This document shows positions 1-9,439 of a stretch of 64,000 nucleotides of DNA, piece by piece; position 1 is the first letter of the stretch; every line of letters starts with the position of its first letter. The notes under the pieces were generated by a model. That model was not told where the DNA came from. It searched no databases and was given only the letters and a program-made list of their open reading frames with translations. The DNA is from Jejudonia soesokkakensis. Lineage in GTDB: Bacteria > Bacteroidota > Bacteroidia > Flavobacteriales > Flavobacteriaceae. The translations under genes and the position numbers were made by a program. Location: assembly GCF_042664795.1 (NCBI RefSeq), contig NZ_JBHTBN010000003.1, positions 62,001-126,000 of the forward strand, written 5' to 3'.

Positions 1-493
1 TTCCACGACGTGATTTCATTCCGTAGATAGAATAAAGCAAGTATAATAACCCAAAAATCCAGGCTGGAATAGCTATAGGAATAAAAAATAAGTACAACCC
101 CATGTCCGGGTAAAAAAGAATCGAAGCATATAAAATTCCTGTAACCGCCCCACTGGCGCCTACAGCACTATAATGATATTCGTCTTTATGAAAATAATAA
201 GAAAGTAAATTTCCTAAGATCAAAGCAGCCAAGTAAATGATGACAAAATGAACCGTACCCAAGGCTGTGATGACTGTGTTTGCAAAAAAGTATAGTGTCA
301 ACATATTAAACAACAAATGTGTAACGTCAACATGCAAAAAACCTGAACTAAAAATCCGTATCTGTTCCCCTTTTCGGATGCCAGCGATATTGAATTTATA
401 TTTTTCGAAAAAATTAAAATCGTTAAATCCCTTCAATGAAATAAGGACATTTGCAGCAATAATAACGATGGTAACAATATGGAGGTCTTGCAT
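1..493 (-). CDS. Rhomboid family intramembrane serine protease (C-terminus cut by window edge)
   Basis: This gene runs off the left edge; 164 codons from the ATG at 493 are visible. The protein is a multi-pass membrane protein with the rhomboid nucleophile motif GASGAVTG, where the catalytic Ser is residue 114, in the expected TM4 position. An upstream HxxxN-like element (His54 to Asn63 region, FLHVDVTHLLFN) matches the conserved HxxxxHxxxN of rhomboid TM2. The catalytic His of TM6 would lie beyond the window edge. Rhomboids cut transmembrane segments of substrate proteins within the inner membrane; the substrate here is unknown. It is divergent from the acyltransferase gene that starts at 560, with 66 bases between. 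Confidence 0.85.
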   Translation of the reverse strand, partial: MQDLHIVTIVIIAANVLISLKGFNDFNFFEKYKFNIAGIRKGEQIRIFSSGFLHVDVTHLLFNMLTLYFFANTVITALGTVHFVIIYLAALILGNLLSYYFHKDEYHYSAVGASGAVTGILYASILFYPDMGLYLFFIPIAIPAWIFGLLYLLYSIYGMKSRRG

Positions 494-537
494 AGGAGTA
501 CGTGTTGCTTTTTGTAGTTTCGTGGGATAAATTTAGT

Positions 538-545
538 TAGTTTTG
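538..545 (+). promoter_or_regulatory. Putative -7 element (TAGTTTTG) of the acyltransferase gene
   Basis: TAGTTTTG matches the Bacteroidota TAnnTTTG -7 consensus and ends 14 bases before the ATG at 560. A TTG at 512-514 is 23 bases upstream, a little further than the usual spacing. Prediction from sequence only. Confidence 0.5.
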
Positions 546-559
546 CAGTAAATTTTGCT

Positions 560-1441
560 ATGCAGGCCCTGATTTATAAAATTTTTTACGGTATCCTTTG
601 GAGCATTTCACTGCTTCCCATGCCTGTACTCTACTTTCTCTCAAGCTGTTTGCGATATGTTGCGCAATATGTGATCGGGTATCGAAAGCAAGTTATTCAC
701 GACAATCTTTTATTGGTCTTTCCTGAAAAGACGGAAGCTGAAAGAAAAAAGATCGCCTCACAATACTATCTTCACTTATGCGATCTTGTCGTTGAAACCA
801 TTAAAAGTCTAACCATTTCTGAAGCTGAACTCAACAAACGTTACATTATAGATAATCTGGATATCTCTAACGAATATTATAAAGACGGAAAGAGCGTCTT
901 GGTATTTTGTAGTCATTATGCCAACTGGGAATGGAGTAACATTTTAAGCACAAAAATTCCTTTTAAGGGATATGGTGTCTATAAAACGTTAAAGATTGAA
1001 CATTTCGACAAAATCATTCGGCGAATCCGTGGACGATTTGGAGGCACTATCGTTACCAACAAAAGAATGGTGACTGCATTATACCGAAGTGTACGAAAAG
1101 GTGAACAAACCGCAACATTGATCTTGGCAGACCAGTCGCCAAAAAGAAGTGCTATCAAACAAAATGCTATGGGAAGTTTTATGGGGGTCAATGTACCAGT
1201 GTTTACTGGTGCCGAAGAACTCGCTAAAAGACTTGATTTCTCGGTAGTATATTTAAGTGTAAAAAAAATACGAAGAGGTTATTTTGTAGCTACAGTAGTT
1301 CCTCTAGCTAAAGAATCAAATGAAGTCCCAGATTACAAGATTACACGTGCCTTTTTAAACGAAATTGAGAAACAAATTGCAGACGAACCAGCATATTACT
1401 TATGGTCGCATAAACGGTGGAAATATCGTGAGAAAAATTAA
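560..1441 (+). CDS. LpxL/HtrB-type lipid A acyltransferase
   Basis: 293 residues, the usual length for LpxL/LpxM-family late acyltransferases, which add a secondary acyl chain to lipid A at the inner membrane. An N-terminal hydrophobic anchor (about residues 5-35) is followed by the catalytic HX4E motif HYANWE (His119 to Glu124). The DQSPKRSAIK stretch near residue 195 and the C-terminal YLWSHKRWKYR, typical of the family, are also present. The protein may equally acylate another lysophospholipid or an ornithine lipid, since flavobacteria use several such paralogues. The gene converges directly with glmM; the two stop codons are adjacent and I see no terminator between them. Confidence 0.85.
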   Translation: MQALIYKIFYGILWSISLLPMPVLYFLSSCLRYVAQYVIGYRKQVIHDNLLLVFPEKTEAERKKIASQYYLHLCDLVVETIKSLTISEAELNKRYIIDNLDISNEYYKDGKSVLVFCSHYANWEWSNILSTKIPFKGYGVYKTLKIEHFDKIIRRIRGRFGGTIVTNKRMVTALYRSVRKGEQTATLILADQSPKRSAIKQNAMGSFMGVNVPVFTGAEELAKRLDFSVVYLSVKKIRRGYFVATVVPLAKESNEVPDYKITRAFLNEIEKQIADEPAYYLWSHKRWKYREKN

Positions 1442-2824
1442 TCATTTTAAAATTTCGATTTCTTGTATAAACCGATCTGCCAAAGCGTCTGCTTCCTCCT
1501 GTGATTTCGCTTCTGTGTAAATTCTAATAATAGGTTCGGTATTCGATTTGCGTAAATGTACCCAGTTTTCAGCAAAATCAATTTTTACACCATCAATAGT
1601 AGTTATTTCTTCAGAAGCATACTTAGAAGCTATTTTTTCAAGAATGCCATCTACATCCAATTCTGGCGTTAACTCAATTTTCTTTTTACTCATAAAATAA
1701 GAGGTATACGTACTTCGAAGTTCGCTCACAGAGATTTTTTCTTCGGCCAGATGACTTAAAAACAAAGCCACACCAACCAGACTATCCCTTCCGTAGTGCA
1801 ATTCTGGATAAATAATACCACCATTTCCTTCCCCTCCAATCACAGCATTTTTCTCCTTCATCATCGCAACTACATTTACTTCTCCTACAGCACTTGCTGT
1901 ATAAGTTCCCCCGTACTTTTCGGTCACATCTCGCAATGCTCTGGATGAGCTCATATTAGAAACCGTATTTCCTGGATTGTTTCTTAACACATAATCTGCA
2001 ACGGCAACTAAAGTGTATTCTTCACCAAACATCTCTCCATTTTCATCGACAAATGCAAGCCTGTCTACATCAGGATCTACCACAATACCAAAATCGGCAC
2101 GCTCTTCTTTTACCAATTTCATCAAATCTCCTAAATGCTCCCTAAGCGGTTCTGGATTGTGCGGAAACTCCCCATTGGGTGTACAATATAATTTTACAGG
2201 ATGCACTCCCAAAGCTTCCAAAAGCAACGGAATTGCAATTCCGCCTGTCGAATTCACACCATCAACCACCACTTTAAAGTTGGCTTTTTTTATTGCATTA
2301 ACATTGACCAATGGCAAATCCAGTATTTCGTCAATATGCAGATCAATATACGCATCGTTATTTGTAATCTTCCCGAGCTGATCCACTTCGGCAAACTCTA
2401 TAGTTCCTCCTTCGGCCAGGTCAAGAATTTCCTGTCCGGCAGTTGCATTCAGAAATTCTCCTTTATTATTTAATAATTTAAGGGCATTCCATTGCTTCGG
2501 ATTATGACTCGCTGTTAAAATAATTCCGCCATCTGCATGCTCCATGGTTACTGCCATTTCTACGGTTGGAGTTGTTGACAGATTGAGATCTACAATATCA
2601 ATTCCCATCCCAACAAGCGTGTTCATAACTAATTGCTGTACCATATTTCCCGAAATTCGAGCATCACGTCCCACTACAATTTTATAGTTCTCCTTATTGC
2701 GTTGCTGGCGTACCCAACTTCCATAAGCAGCTGCATATTTTACAGCGTCCAGAGGAGTTAAATTATCTCCTTGTAATCCTCCAATAGTCCCTCGAATTCC
2801 TGAAATAGATTTGATCAATGTCAT
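1442..2824 (-). CDS. glmM: Phosphoglucosamine mutase (alpha-D-phosphohexomutase family)
   Basis: The protein converts glucosamine-6-phosphate to glucosamine-1-phosphate for UDP-GlcNAc synthesis. From the ATG at 2824 it has 460 residues. It starts with SISGIRGTIGG, has the phosphoserine loop TASHNP (Ser106), the metal loop DPDVDR, the sugar-binding loop GGEGNGG and the C-terminal phosphate-binding RKSNTEPIIR. An in-frame ATG at 2842 would add six residues, but the start at 2824 puts the family's N-terminus directly at the start and leaves the promoter motif at 2840-2847 outside the gene. A phosphoglucomutase/phosphomannomutase role cannot be excluded because Bacteroidota often have one enzyme of this type for several sugars. 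Confidence 0.88.
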   Translation of the reverse strand: MTLIKSISGIRGTIGGLQGDNLTPLDAVKYAAAYGSWVRQQRNKENYKIVVGRDARISGNMVQQLVMNTLVGMGIDIVDLNLSTTPTVEMAVTMEHADGGIILTASHNPKQWNALKLLNNKGEFLNATAGQEILDLAEGGTIEFAEVDQLGKITNNDAYIDLHIDEILDLPLVNVNAIKKANFKVVVDGVNSTGGIAIPLLLEALGVHPVKLYCTPNGEFPHNPEPLREHLGDLMKLVKEERADFGIVVDPDVDRLAFVDENGEMFGEEYTLVAVADYVLRNNPGNTVSNMSSSRALRDVTEKYGGTYTASAVGEVNVVAMMKEKNAVIGGEGNGGIIYPELHYGRDSLVGVALFLSHLAEEKISVSELRSTYTSYFMSKKKIELTPELDVDGILEKIASKYASEEITTIDGVKIDFAENWVHLRKSNTEPIIRIYTEAKSQEEADALADRFIQEIEILK

Positions 2825-2839
2825 GCTTAAAATTTTGCA

Positions 2840-2847
2840 CAAAGATA
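2840..2847 (-). promoter_or_regulatory. Putative -7 element (TATCTTTG) of glmM
   Basis: On the minus strand TATCTTTG fits TAnnTTTG exactly and ends 15 bases before the glmM ATG at 2824. This gives a very short 5' leader. Confidence 0.6.
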
Positions 2848-2894
2848 CTTTTTAAAATCGCATTTCTAAATTCTGATTTTGTAAATTGTACGGC

Positions 2895-3479
2895 ATGAAT
2901 TTTCTGGCACATATCTATCTTTCAGGAGAAGACGAAGGTGTTACCATTGGTAATTTTATAGCCGATGGTATCAAGGGAAAGAAGTATTTAAAATATCCTC
3001 CCAAGATTCAGCAGGGAATATTACTACATAGGGCCATTGACAGTTACACAGACCATCATCACATCGTAAAACAAAGCACCAAGAGATTGCATAAAAATTA
3101 TGGTCATTACAGTGGTGTAATTGTCGATATTTTATACGATCATTTTTTAGCAAAGAATTGGAAAGACTACCATGAGCAGGATCTTGAAAGCTACGTGGAC
3201 GATTTCTACGGAATGTTACGCAGTAATTTTGAGATATTACCAGGAAGAATCCAGCGTATGATGCCCTACATGATGGCAGATAATTGGCTTTTGAGTTATG
3301 CAACAGTGCCAGGTATTAGTAAAATACTTCAACAAATGAATGTACGCACCAAAGGCATTAGTAAAATGAATTTTGCTGTTTTAGAACTGGAAGAATATTA
3401 TGATGAATTTGAAGAAGAATTCACAGATTTTTTTGAAGAATTAAAAGCGTATGCTGAAAATAAACTAAAACAATTATGA
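2895..3479 (+). CDS. Acyl carrier protein phosphodiesterase family protein (AcpH/DUF479)
   Basis: 194 residues from the ATG at 2895, beginning MNFLAHIYLS, the family's signature start; a TTG nine bases upstream is in frame but would put three residues before this conserved start. Other family motifs are NFIADGIKG (20-28), LLHRAIDSYTDHH (43-55) and DILYDHFLAKNW, which supply the His/Asp metal ligands of the HD-like fold. AcpH removes the 4'-phosphopantetheine arm from acyl carrier protein; many Bacteroidota homologues are untested. The stop codon overlaps the start of the gamma-glutamyltransferase gene (ATGA), so the two are probably translated together. Confidence 0.82.
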   Translation: MNFLAHIYLSGEDEGVTIGNFIADGIKGKKYLKYPPKIQQGILLHRAIDSYTDHHHIVKQSTKRLHKNYGHYSGVIVDILYDHFLAKNWKDYHEQDLESYVDDFYGMLRSNFEILPGRIQRMMPYMMADNWLLSYATVPGISKILQQMNVRTKGISKMNFAVLELEEYYDEFEEEFTDFFEELKAYAENKLKQL

Positions 3480-5203
3480 AACTTCTCCCCTATTTTTTAG
3501 TTAGTTTTTTATTGCTTTCGTGCAAGAATCAAACTGCCACTCCTGAAACTGCTATAAAAGATAAAGAGCCAGAAATTGGGCTTATTACCCAAAATGCGAT
3601 GGTGGTTTCGGCACGTGAGGAGGCTTCCCGTATTGGAAGCGATATTTTAGAAAAAGGAGGCAATGCTTTCGACGCCATGATCGCTACAGAAATGGCATTG
3701 GCAGTTTGTTATCCGTATGCAGGTAATCTTGGCGGTGGTGGATTCATAGTCTATAGAACACAATACGGCGAACTGGGAAGTTTTGACTATAGAGAAAAAG
3801 CTCCTATGGCTGCATCACGAGATATGTATCTGGACGAAGAAGGGAATTTTATAAGCGACAAAAGTAAAGTTGGAGGACTCGCAGTAGGAGTTCCAGGAAC
3901 GGTAGCAGGAATTTTTGCAGTGCATGAAAAACTAGGTTCATTACCCATAGAAGTGATTTTACAGCCTGTGATCGATCTGGCTCGAAAAGGGTATTTGTTA
4001 ACTGAAAGCCAAGCTGATCGCTATAATGTATACGGTCCCGAATTTGAAAATGTAAATGGAGAACCCTCTATTTATACTGCAAAATTTAAACCGAAACTAC
4101 TGTTCAAAAATGAAGCGCTAGCTCAAACTCTAGAACGAATTGCCATGAATGGTCGATCTGAATTCTACGGCGGAGAAACAGGAAAAAAACTAATTGCTTT
4201 TCTAAAAAAACACAAGGGCATTATGACCTTAGAAGACCTTAAAGCCTACGAAGCCGAATGGCGGGAACCTGTTACATTCAAATACAAAGATCTTACTGTC
4301 ATTTCGATGGCACCTCCGTCCAGCGGCGGAATATGTTTGGCACAGATCTTAAAAATGATCGAACCCTACCCACTTAAGGAGTACGGTCATAATAGCGAAA
4401 AAACCATTCAAGTGATTACAGAAGCAGAACGCCGTGCCTATGCAGATCGTAGCTATTACCTTGGTGATCCAGACTTCGTGAGTATTCCTGTTGATTCGCT
4501 GATTTCTGACCGCTATCTTAAGAACAGGATGGAAAACTTTTCCGAAGAAAAAGCTACTATCTCAACCGAAATGAGCTACGGAAACATCGAAGGATATGTA
4601 AAAATGCTGCAAGAAAGTACCGAAACTACACATTACTCCATTGTAGATCAATTTGGCAATGCCATCGCAGCGACTACTACATTAAATGCCGCATTCGGAT
4701 CCAAACTTTATGTAAAAGAATTAGGATTTTTTTTAAATAACGAAATGGATGACTTTAGCGCTAAGCCCGGTGAGCCCAATATGTTTGGACTTATAGGAGG
4801 TGAAGCAAACGCTATTGAACCTCAAAAGAGAATGCTGAGTTCGATGACCCCAACTCTTATTGAAAAAGATGGTAAACTCTGGATGAGTTTAGGCACACCT
4901 GGAGGATCTACTATTATTACCTCAGTATTACAAACGATTTTAAATGTATACGAATTTGATATGAGCATGCAGGATGCTGTCAATGCTCCCAGATTTCATC
5001 ATCAATGGTTGCCAGACATTGTACAGTTTGAACCCGACAGTTTCAATAGAAATACGTTAGAAAAGCTTGCTAAAAAAGGGTATACTATTGATGAAGTAAA
5101 TGCTCCTGTCATTGGTAAAGTAGATGCGATTCTAGTTCTTCCTAATGGAGCTCTCGAGGGAGGTGCAGACAGACGAGGAGATGACACTGCTATAGGCTTT
5201 TAA
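3476..5203 (+). CDS. ggt: Gamma-glutamyltransferase, lipoprotein (glutathione hydrolase)
   Basis: 575 residues, an N-terminal nucleophile hydrolase precursor that splits itself into large and small subunits. The nucleophile is Thr384 in TTHYSIVD, preceded by Glu instead of the Gln found in E. coli. Other family motifs are GGGGF near residue 90, FDYREKAP, PPSSGG and the glycine loop GGSTI near residue 483. The N-terminus has a signal peptide with lipobox LLSC (Cys16), so the enzyme is probably a lipoprotein in the envelope. It cleaves gamma-glutamyl bonds, releasing glutamate from glutathione or peptides. The start overlaps the preceding stop by four bases. Confidence 0.92.
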   Translation: MKLLPYFLVSFLLLSCKNQTATPETAIKDKEPEIGLITQNAMVVSAREEASRIGSDILEKGGNAFDAMIATEMALAVCYPYAGNLGGGGFIVYRTQYGELGSFDYREKAPMAASRDMYLDEEGNFISDKSKVGGLAVGVPGTVAGIFAVHEKLGSLPIEVILQPVIDLARKGYLLTESQADRYNVYGPEFENVNGEPSIYTAKFKPKLLFKNEALAQTLERIAMNGRSEFYGGETGKKLIAFLKKHKGIMTLEDLKAYEAEWREPVTFKYKDLTVISMAPPSSGGICLAQILKMIEPYPLKEYGHNSEKTIQVITEAERRAYADRSYYLGDPDFVSIPVDSLISDRYLKNRMENFSEEKATISTEMSYGNIEGYVKMLQESTETTHYSIVDQFGNAIAATTTLNAAFGSKLYVKELGFFLNNEMDDFSAKPGEPNMFGLIGGEANAIEPQKRMLSSMTPTLIEKDGKLWMSLGTPGGSTIITSVLQTILNVYEFDMSMQDAVNAPRFHHQWLPDIVQFEPDSFNRNTLEKLAKKGYTIDEVNAPVIGKVDAILVLPNGALEGGADRRGDDTAIGF

Positions 5204-5297
5204 ACCCTTCAAAACATTCAAAAAGTGCGTTTCGTCGGTGTTTTATCACAGTATGTCGAATTGTAAGTAAAATACTACATTCTGTAAGATAAAACTG

Positions 5298-5305
5298 TAT
5301 TTTTG
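5298..5305 (+). promoter_or_regulatory. Putative -7 element (TATTTTTG) upstream of the membrane protein at 5433
   Basis: TATTTTTG fits TAnnTTTG and lies in the 229-base gap after ggt, about 128 bases before the ATG at 5433. No well-spaced TTG upstream, so the call is weak. Apart from this I see no structured element in the gap. Confidence 0.3.
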
Positions 5306-5432
5306 AAGTAGTAAATGAGTTAATTGTTGGTACCATAAAGATAGGGGCTTATAGTAAAAAATACGTACTTGCAAGACGAAACCAAAATCTGATGTTCTTA
5401 AAAAATAGAACATACCTTTCCCCTACAATTGT

Positions 5433-6446
5433 ATGCAAAAAAAATCTTTCTTAAAGGATTTATATGCCCTTATCCCGCTATTTTTTAGTGGGCTTCTTTG
5501 TATCGCGCTCATTTTTCTACTCAATTCAAAAGTAACAGTATCCCCAGATTTTATAGAAACGCTCAAAGGTCTCACCACCTTATTTATTGGAATTAGCGGA
5601 TTCCTTGCCACAGTAATCGTACTCTATTTGCTTTTCTCTTCGGTTAATTTAAAAGCAAATAGAAATGCAGCCATTGACCATTTGAGCAAGATCACTCAAA
5701 AAATGCACGATTTTAGACAAATTGTAGAATTGCTCTACCGTTCAAAAATGTGGTTGCCAGGCTTAAAAGAATATATTGATGATGAATTTGAAGGGCTTAC
5801 CTTTTTTGATGTTAAAGAATTTTATAAAGGAAAATCTAAATTAGCTATTGAATTCCTTCAAGAGAATAATAATTATCAGGAAACCGAAAACCTGTATTTA
5901 GAACTTAAGTCACTTTTGATGACAAATCCAAAAGAGAAACGTATTTCTGAAAACATTCAGTATCCAAAAGTATATCCGCAAGAAATTGTAGAAAAATGGT
6001 TACAACACAAAGCAGGCTCAGGACTTTGGTATTTTTTCGGATATAAGTACGGAAGCTTCAAAGAGGCGTTAAAGATAGATTCTGTTTTTGAGAGACATCA
6101 AGATAAGATCATGACCCTTGCAAACGGTATTGATAGCGAAGCATTTGAAGACTCATCTTTTAATGAGGTATTCCTGTCAAAACTGGGAGAGTATATGAGC
6201 AAAGAAGTAATTCCAAAATTGTTTCAGTTTCAGAGTCAGACAAGCAGCATGCTACCACCAATTACCAAATTCCTTTACGGAATTTTTCTTGTTTTAGTCT
6301 TTGGAGGCATTTTGTTACCTATAGGGACGTTGCTATTTACATGGCCTGCATTGGTTTTGATCTGCAGTTTTTCGGTCGTGATAAGTTGTACTTTTTTAAT
6401 TGCAACATCGCTCTATCCATTTCTTCAGAAAGAAGCAAATAGCTAA
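5433..6446 (+). CDS. Unknown membrane protein with paired N- and C-terminal helices
   Basis: I do not recognise this 337-residue protein. Two hydrophobic helices lie near residues 9-31 and 44-66. A charged, mostly helical central part (about 70-270) with many Lys/Glu follows, then two more helices (about 281-303 and 307-329). The layout suggests that both ends are anchored in the inner membrane with the middle part on one side, probably cytoplasmic. No catalytic motif, Walker box or cysteine pair is visible. The gene stands alone between ggt and uvrA, with gaps on both sides, so the neighbours give no functional hint. Confidence 0.7.
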   Translation: MQKKSFLKDLYALIPLFFSGLLCIALIFLLNSKVTVSPDFIETLKGLTTLFIGISGFLATVIVLYLLFSSVNLKANRNAAIDHLSKITQKMHDFRQIVELLYRSKMWLPGLKEYIDDEFEGLTFFDVKEFYKGKSKLAIEFLQENNNYQETENLYLELKSLLMTNPKEKRISENIQYPKVYPQEIVEKWLQHKAGSGLWYFFGYKYGSFKEALKIDSVFERHQDKIMTLANGIDSEAFEDSSFNEVFLSKLGEYMSKEVIPKLFQFQSQTSSMLPPITKFLYGIFLVLVFGGILLPIGTLLFTWPALVLICSFSVVISCTFLIATSLYPFLQKEANS

Positions 6447-6557
6447 AAAATCTTCGTTTCTTTCCGAAGTACTTTCAGAAAAAAAACTTACTGAATAGTT
6501 GACCAAAACTGTCAATAAATGCCGTGATACAAGACCTGAAATTTGTCTGCAAATAAG

Positions 6558-6565
6558 TACCTTTG
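6558..6565 (+). promoter_or_regulatory. Putative -7 element (TACCTTTG) of uvrA, abutting the start codon
   Basis: TACCTTTG fits TAnnTTTG and ends six bases before the uvrA ATG at 6572, so transcription should begin at or very near the ATG. The TTG inside this element is in frame with uvrA but is part of the promoter, not a start codon. Confidence 0.6.
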
Positions 6566-6571
6566 CAAACT

Positions 6572-9403
6572 ATGGCAAAAAATGACGATTTTATCGAAGT
6601 TTTAGGGGCTCGAGTTCATAATCTCAAGAATATCGATGTTACCATCCCGCGAGAGCAATTGGTAGTAATTACCGGGCTTTCGGGTAGTGGAAAATCATCT
6701 CTTGCCTTTGATACGATCTATGCAGAAGGCCAGCGTCGATACATTGAAACTTTTTCTGCGTATGCGCGTCAGTTTCTTGGTTCTTTGGAGCGACCCGATG
6801 TTGACAAAATTGAGGGACTCTCTCCTGTAATTGCTATAGAACAAAAGACCACGAGTAAAAGTCCGCGATCTACCGTGGGAACCATCACCGAAATTTACGA
6901 TTTCCTACGACTATTTTTTGCGAGAGCCAGTGATGCTTACAGCTATAATACAGGTCTAAAAATGGTGAGTTATAGCGACGAACAAATCAAAGAATTAATT
7001 ATCAATGATTTCAAAGGAAAGAAAATCAGTATCCTCGCTCCTGTCGTTCGTTCTAGAAAAGGGCATTATCGTGAATTGTTTGAGCAAATTGCAAAGCAAG
7101 GGTTTTTAAAGGTTCGTGTTGATGGGGAAGTAAAGGATATTGTGAAAGGGATGAAAGTTGACCGATACAAAACGCATGATATCGAAACGGTTATTGACCG
7201 CCTAAAAATTTCTGAAAGCGAAGAAGATCATAAACGCCTTTCTGAAAGCATTATCACGGCCATGTATCATGGAGATGATGTCTTAATGATTCTGGATAAT
7301 GAAACCAATGAGGTGCGGTTCTTTAGCAGATCCTTAATGTGTCCTACAAGCGGAATTTCTTATCCAAATCCGGAACCCAATAACTTTTCATTTAACTCTC
7401 CAAAAGGAATGTGTCCGCATTGCAAAGGCCTTGGACAGTTGTATGAAGTAAATCTTGATAAGATTGTCCCAGATCCTTCACTTTCTATCAAACAAGGAGC
7501 GTTGGCACCACACGGCCCACAAAAGAATAACTGGATCTTTAAGCAGTTAGAGTTAATTGCCGAAAAATTCTCTTTTAAACTAACAGACCCGTTTAATAAG
7601 GTTCCTAAAGAAGCAAAACAGCTTATTTTTTACGGCGGAAACGATGCTTTTGATGTAGAATCAAAAACTCTAGGGATCACAAGAAACTATAAAATTGATT
7701 TTGAAGGAGTCGCAAATTTTCTTCAGAATACCTATGAAGCCAACGAATCTAAATCACTGAAGCGTTGGGCAAAAGAATATATGGACAAAGTACATTGTCC
7801 AGAATGTCAAGGAAGTAGACTTCGGAAAGAGTCACTTTATTTTAAAGTAAATGGCAAAAACATCGCAGAGTTGGCACAAATGGATGTTGTCGAACTTGCA
7901 GCATGGTTTAAAGGCCTGGAAAAAGAATTGAGTGATACACAACTAAAGATCGCTTCAGAAATCATTAAAGAAGTACGCACTCGATTACAGTTCTTAGTAG
8001 ATGTTGGACTTACGTATCTCGCGCTCGACCGAAGTTCGAAATCACTTTCGGGTGGAGAGGCGCAACGAATTCGGCTTGCCACTCAGATTGGCTCACAACT
8101 CGTTGGAGTCCTTTACATTTTGGACGAACCCAGTATTGGCTTGCACCAGCGGGACAATGAAAAATTAATCCAATCGCTGATTTCTTTACGTGATATTGGC
8201 AATTCTGTAATCGTTGTTGAGCACGATAAAGATATGATAGAGCATGCCGACTATGTCATTGATATTGGTCCAGCTGCCGGAAAACACGGTGGAGAAATTG
8301 TAAGTCAAGGTACTCCCAAGGAAATTTTAAAACACAACACGTTAACTTCGGAATATCTTAACGGAAAAAAAGAAATCGAGGTTCCAAAAAAACGTCGGGA
8401 AGGAAATGGAAAAACGCTGACTCTTACGGGAGCCAGCGGAAACAACCTCAAGAATATCACTGTCGAATTTCCATTAGGGAAAATGATTGGAGTGACAGGA
8501 GTTTCAGGAAGTGGAAAATCAACCTTGATCAACGAAACCCTCTACCCTATTTTAAATGCACATTTCTTTAACGGTGTCAAAAAACCGATGCCGTATAAAA
8601 AGATTGAAGGACTCGAACACCTTGATAAAGTGATAGACATCAACCAGTCGCCCATAGGAAGAACCCCTCGCAGTAACCCTGCAACCTATACTGGAGTATT
8701 TTCAGAAATAAGGAGTCTTTTTGCTAAGGTTCCTGAAGCAATGATACGTGGCTACAAACCTGGTCGCTTTAGTTTTAATGTGAAAGGCGGGCGCTGTGAA
8801 ACCTGTAGAGGTGGTGGTTTACGGGTTATCGAAATGAATTTCTTGCCAGATGTCTATGTAGAATGTGAAACCTGCCAAGGAAAACGTTTTAACAGAGAAA
8901 CACTCGAAATACGGTATAAGACAAAGTCGATCTATGACGTTCTTGAAATGACCATAGATGAAGCTTGTGACTTTTTTGAAAGTATCCCTAAAATTTTTAG
9001 AAAGTTAAAAACCATTCGTGATGTAGGATTAGGATATATCACATTAGGACAACAAAGCACCACGCTTTCGGGTGGAGAAGCACAACGAATTAAACTAGCC
9101 ACAGAATTAAGTAAAAGAGACACTGGCAATACATTTTATATACTCGACGAACCTACCACTGGCCTTCATTTTGAAGACATAAGAGTACTTATGTTAGTGC
9201 TTAATAAATTGGCAAATAAAGGAAATACCGTTTTAATTATTGAACATAATCTTGAGGTAATAAAAACCGTTGACTATATTATAGACATAGGTCCCGAAGG
9301 CGGAAAAAAAGGAGGTAAAGTAATGGCTATAGGTACTCCAGAGGAAATTAGCAAAGATAAAAAGAGCCATACCGCTCGGTTCCTTAAAAAAGAGTTACTT
9401 TAG
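6572..9403 (+). CDS. uvrA: Excinuclease ABC subunit A
   Basis: 943 residues, full length for UvrA, the damage-sensing ATPase of nucleotide excision repair, which loads UvrB at lesions in the cytoplasm. It has two ABC modules: Walker A GLSGSGKS (35-42) and a second GVSGSGKS (about 645), each with an LSGGEAQRI signature. Zinc-binding cysteine pairs are visible at CPHCKG, at CPECQG and in the C-terminal finger CETCRGGG ... CETCQGKRF. I chose the ATG at 6572; an in-frame TTG at 6563 is inside the predicted -7 promoter element. No SOS-type operator like that upstream of umuD is seen here. Confidence 0.97.
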   Translation: MAKNDDFIEVLGARVHNLKNIDVTIPREQLVVITGLSGSGKSSLAFDTIYAEGQRRYIETFSAYARQFLGSLERPDVDKIEGLSPVIAIEQKTTSKSPRSTVGTITEIYDFLRLFFARASDAYSYNTGLKMVSYSDEQIKELIINDFKGKKISILAPVVRSRKGHYRELFEQIAKQGFLKVRVDGEVKDIVKGMKVDRYKTHDIETVIDRLKISESEEDHKRLSESIITAMYHGDDVLMILDNETNEVRFFSRSLMCPTSGISYPNPEPNNFSFNSPKGMCPHCKGLGQLYEVNLDKIVPDPSLSIKQGALAPHGPQKNNWIFKQLELIAEKFSFKLTDPFNKVPKEAKQLIFYGGNDAFDVESKTLGITRNYKIDFEGVANFLQNTYEANESKSLKRWAKEYMDKVHCPECQGSRLRKESLYFKVNGKNIAELAQMDVVELAAWFKGLEKELSDTQLKIASEIIKEVRTRLQFLVDVGLTYLALDRSSKSLSGGEAQRIRLATQIGSQLVGVLYILDEPSIGLHQRDNEKLIQSLISLRDIGNSVIVVEHDKDMIEHADYVIDIGPAAGKHGGEIVSQGTPKEILKHNTLTSEYLNGKKEIEVPKKRREGNGKTLTLTGASGNNLKNITVEFPLGKMIGVTGVSGSGKSTLINETLYPILNAHFFNGVKKPMPYKKIEGLEHLDKVIDINQSPIGRTPRSNPATYTGVFSEIRSLFAKVPEAMIRGYKPGRFSFNVKGGRCETCRGGGLRVIEMNFLPDVYVECETCQGKRFNRETLEIRYKTKSIYDVLEMTIDEACDFFESIPKIFRKLKTIRDVGLGYITLGQQSTTLSGGEAQRIKLATELSKRDTGNTFYILDEPTTGLHFEDIRVLMLVLNKLANKGNTVLIIEHNLEVIKTVDYIIDIGPEGGKKGGKVMAIGTPEEISKDKKSHTARFLKKELL

Positions 9404-9439
9404 TCGCTTTGCCAAAATGAATCATGAAATAGTAGTATA

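Noticed and set aside
267..530. Open frame on the plus strand opposite the rhomboid gene
   Set aside because: The minus strand carries a clear rhomboid with its GASG motif; the opposing frame has no recognisable composition or motif.
6563..6574. TTG start codon of uvrA at 6563
   Set aside because: This TTG is part of the TACCTTTG promoter element; the ATG at 6572 begins the conserved UvrA N-terminus.
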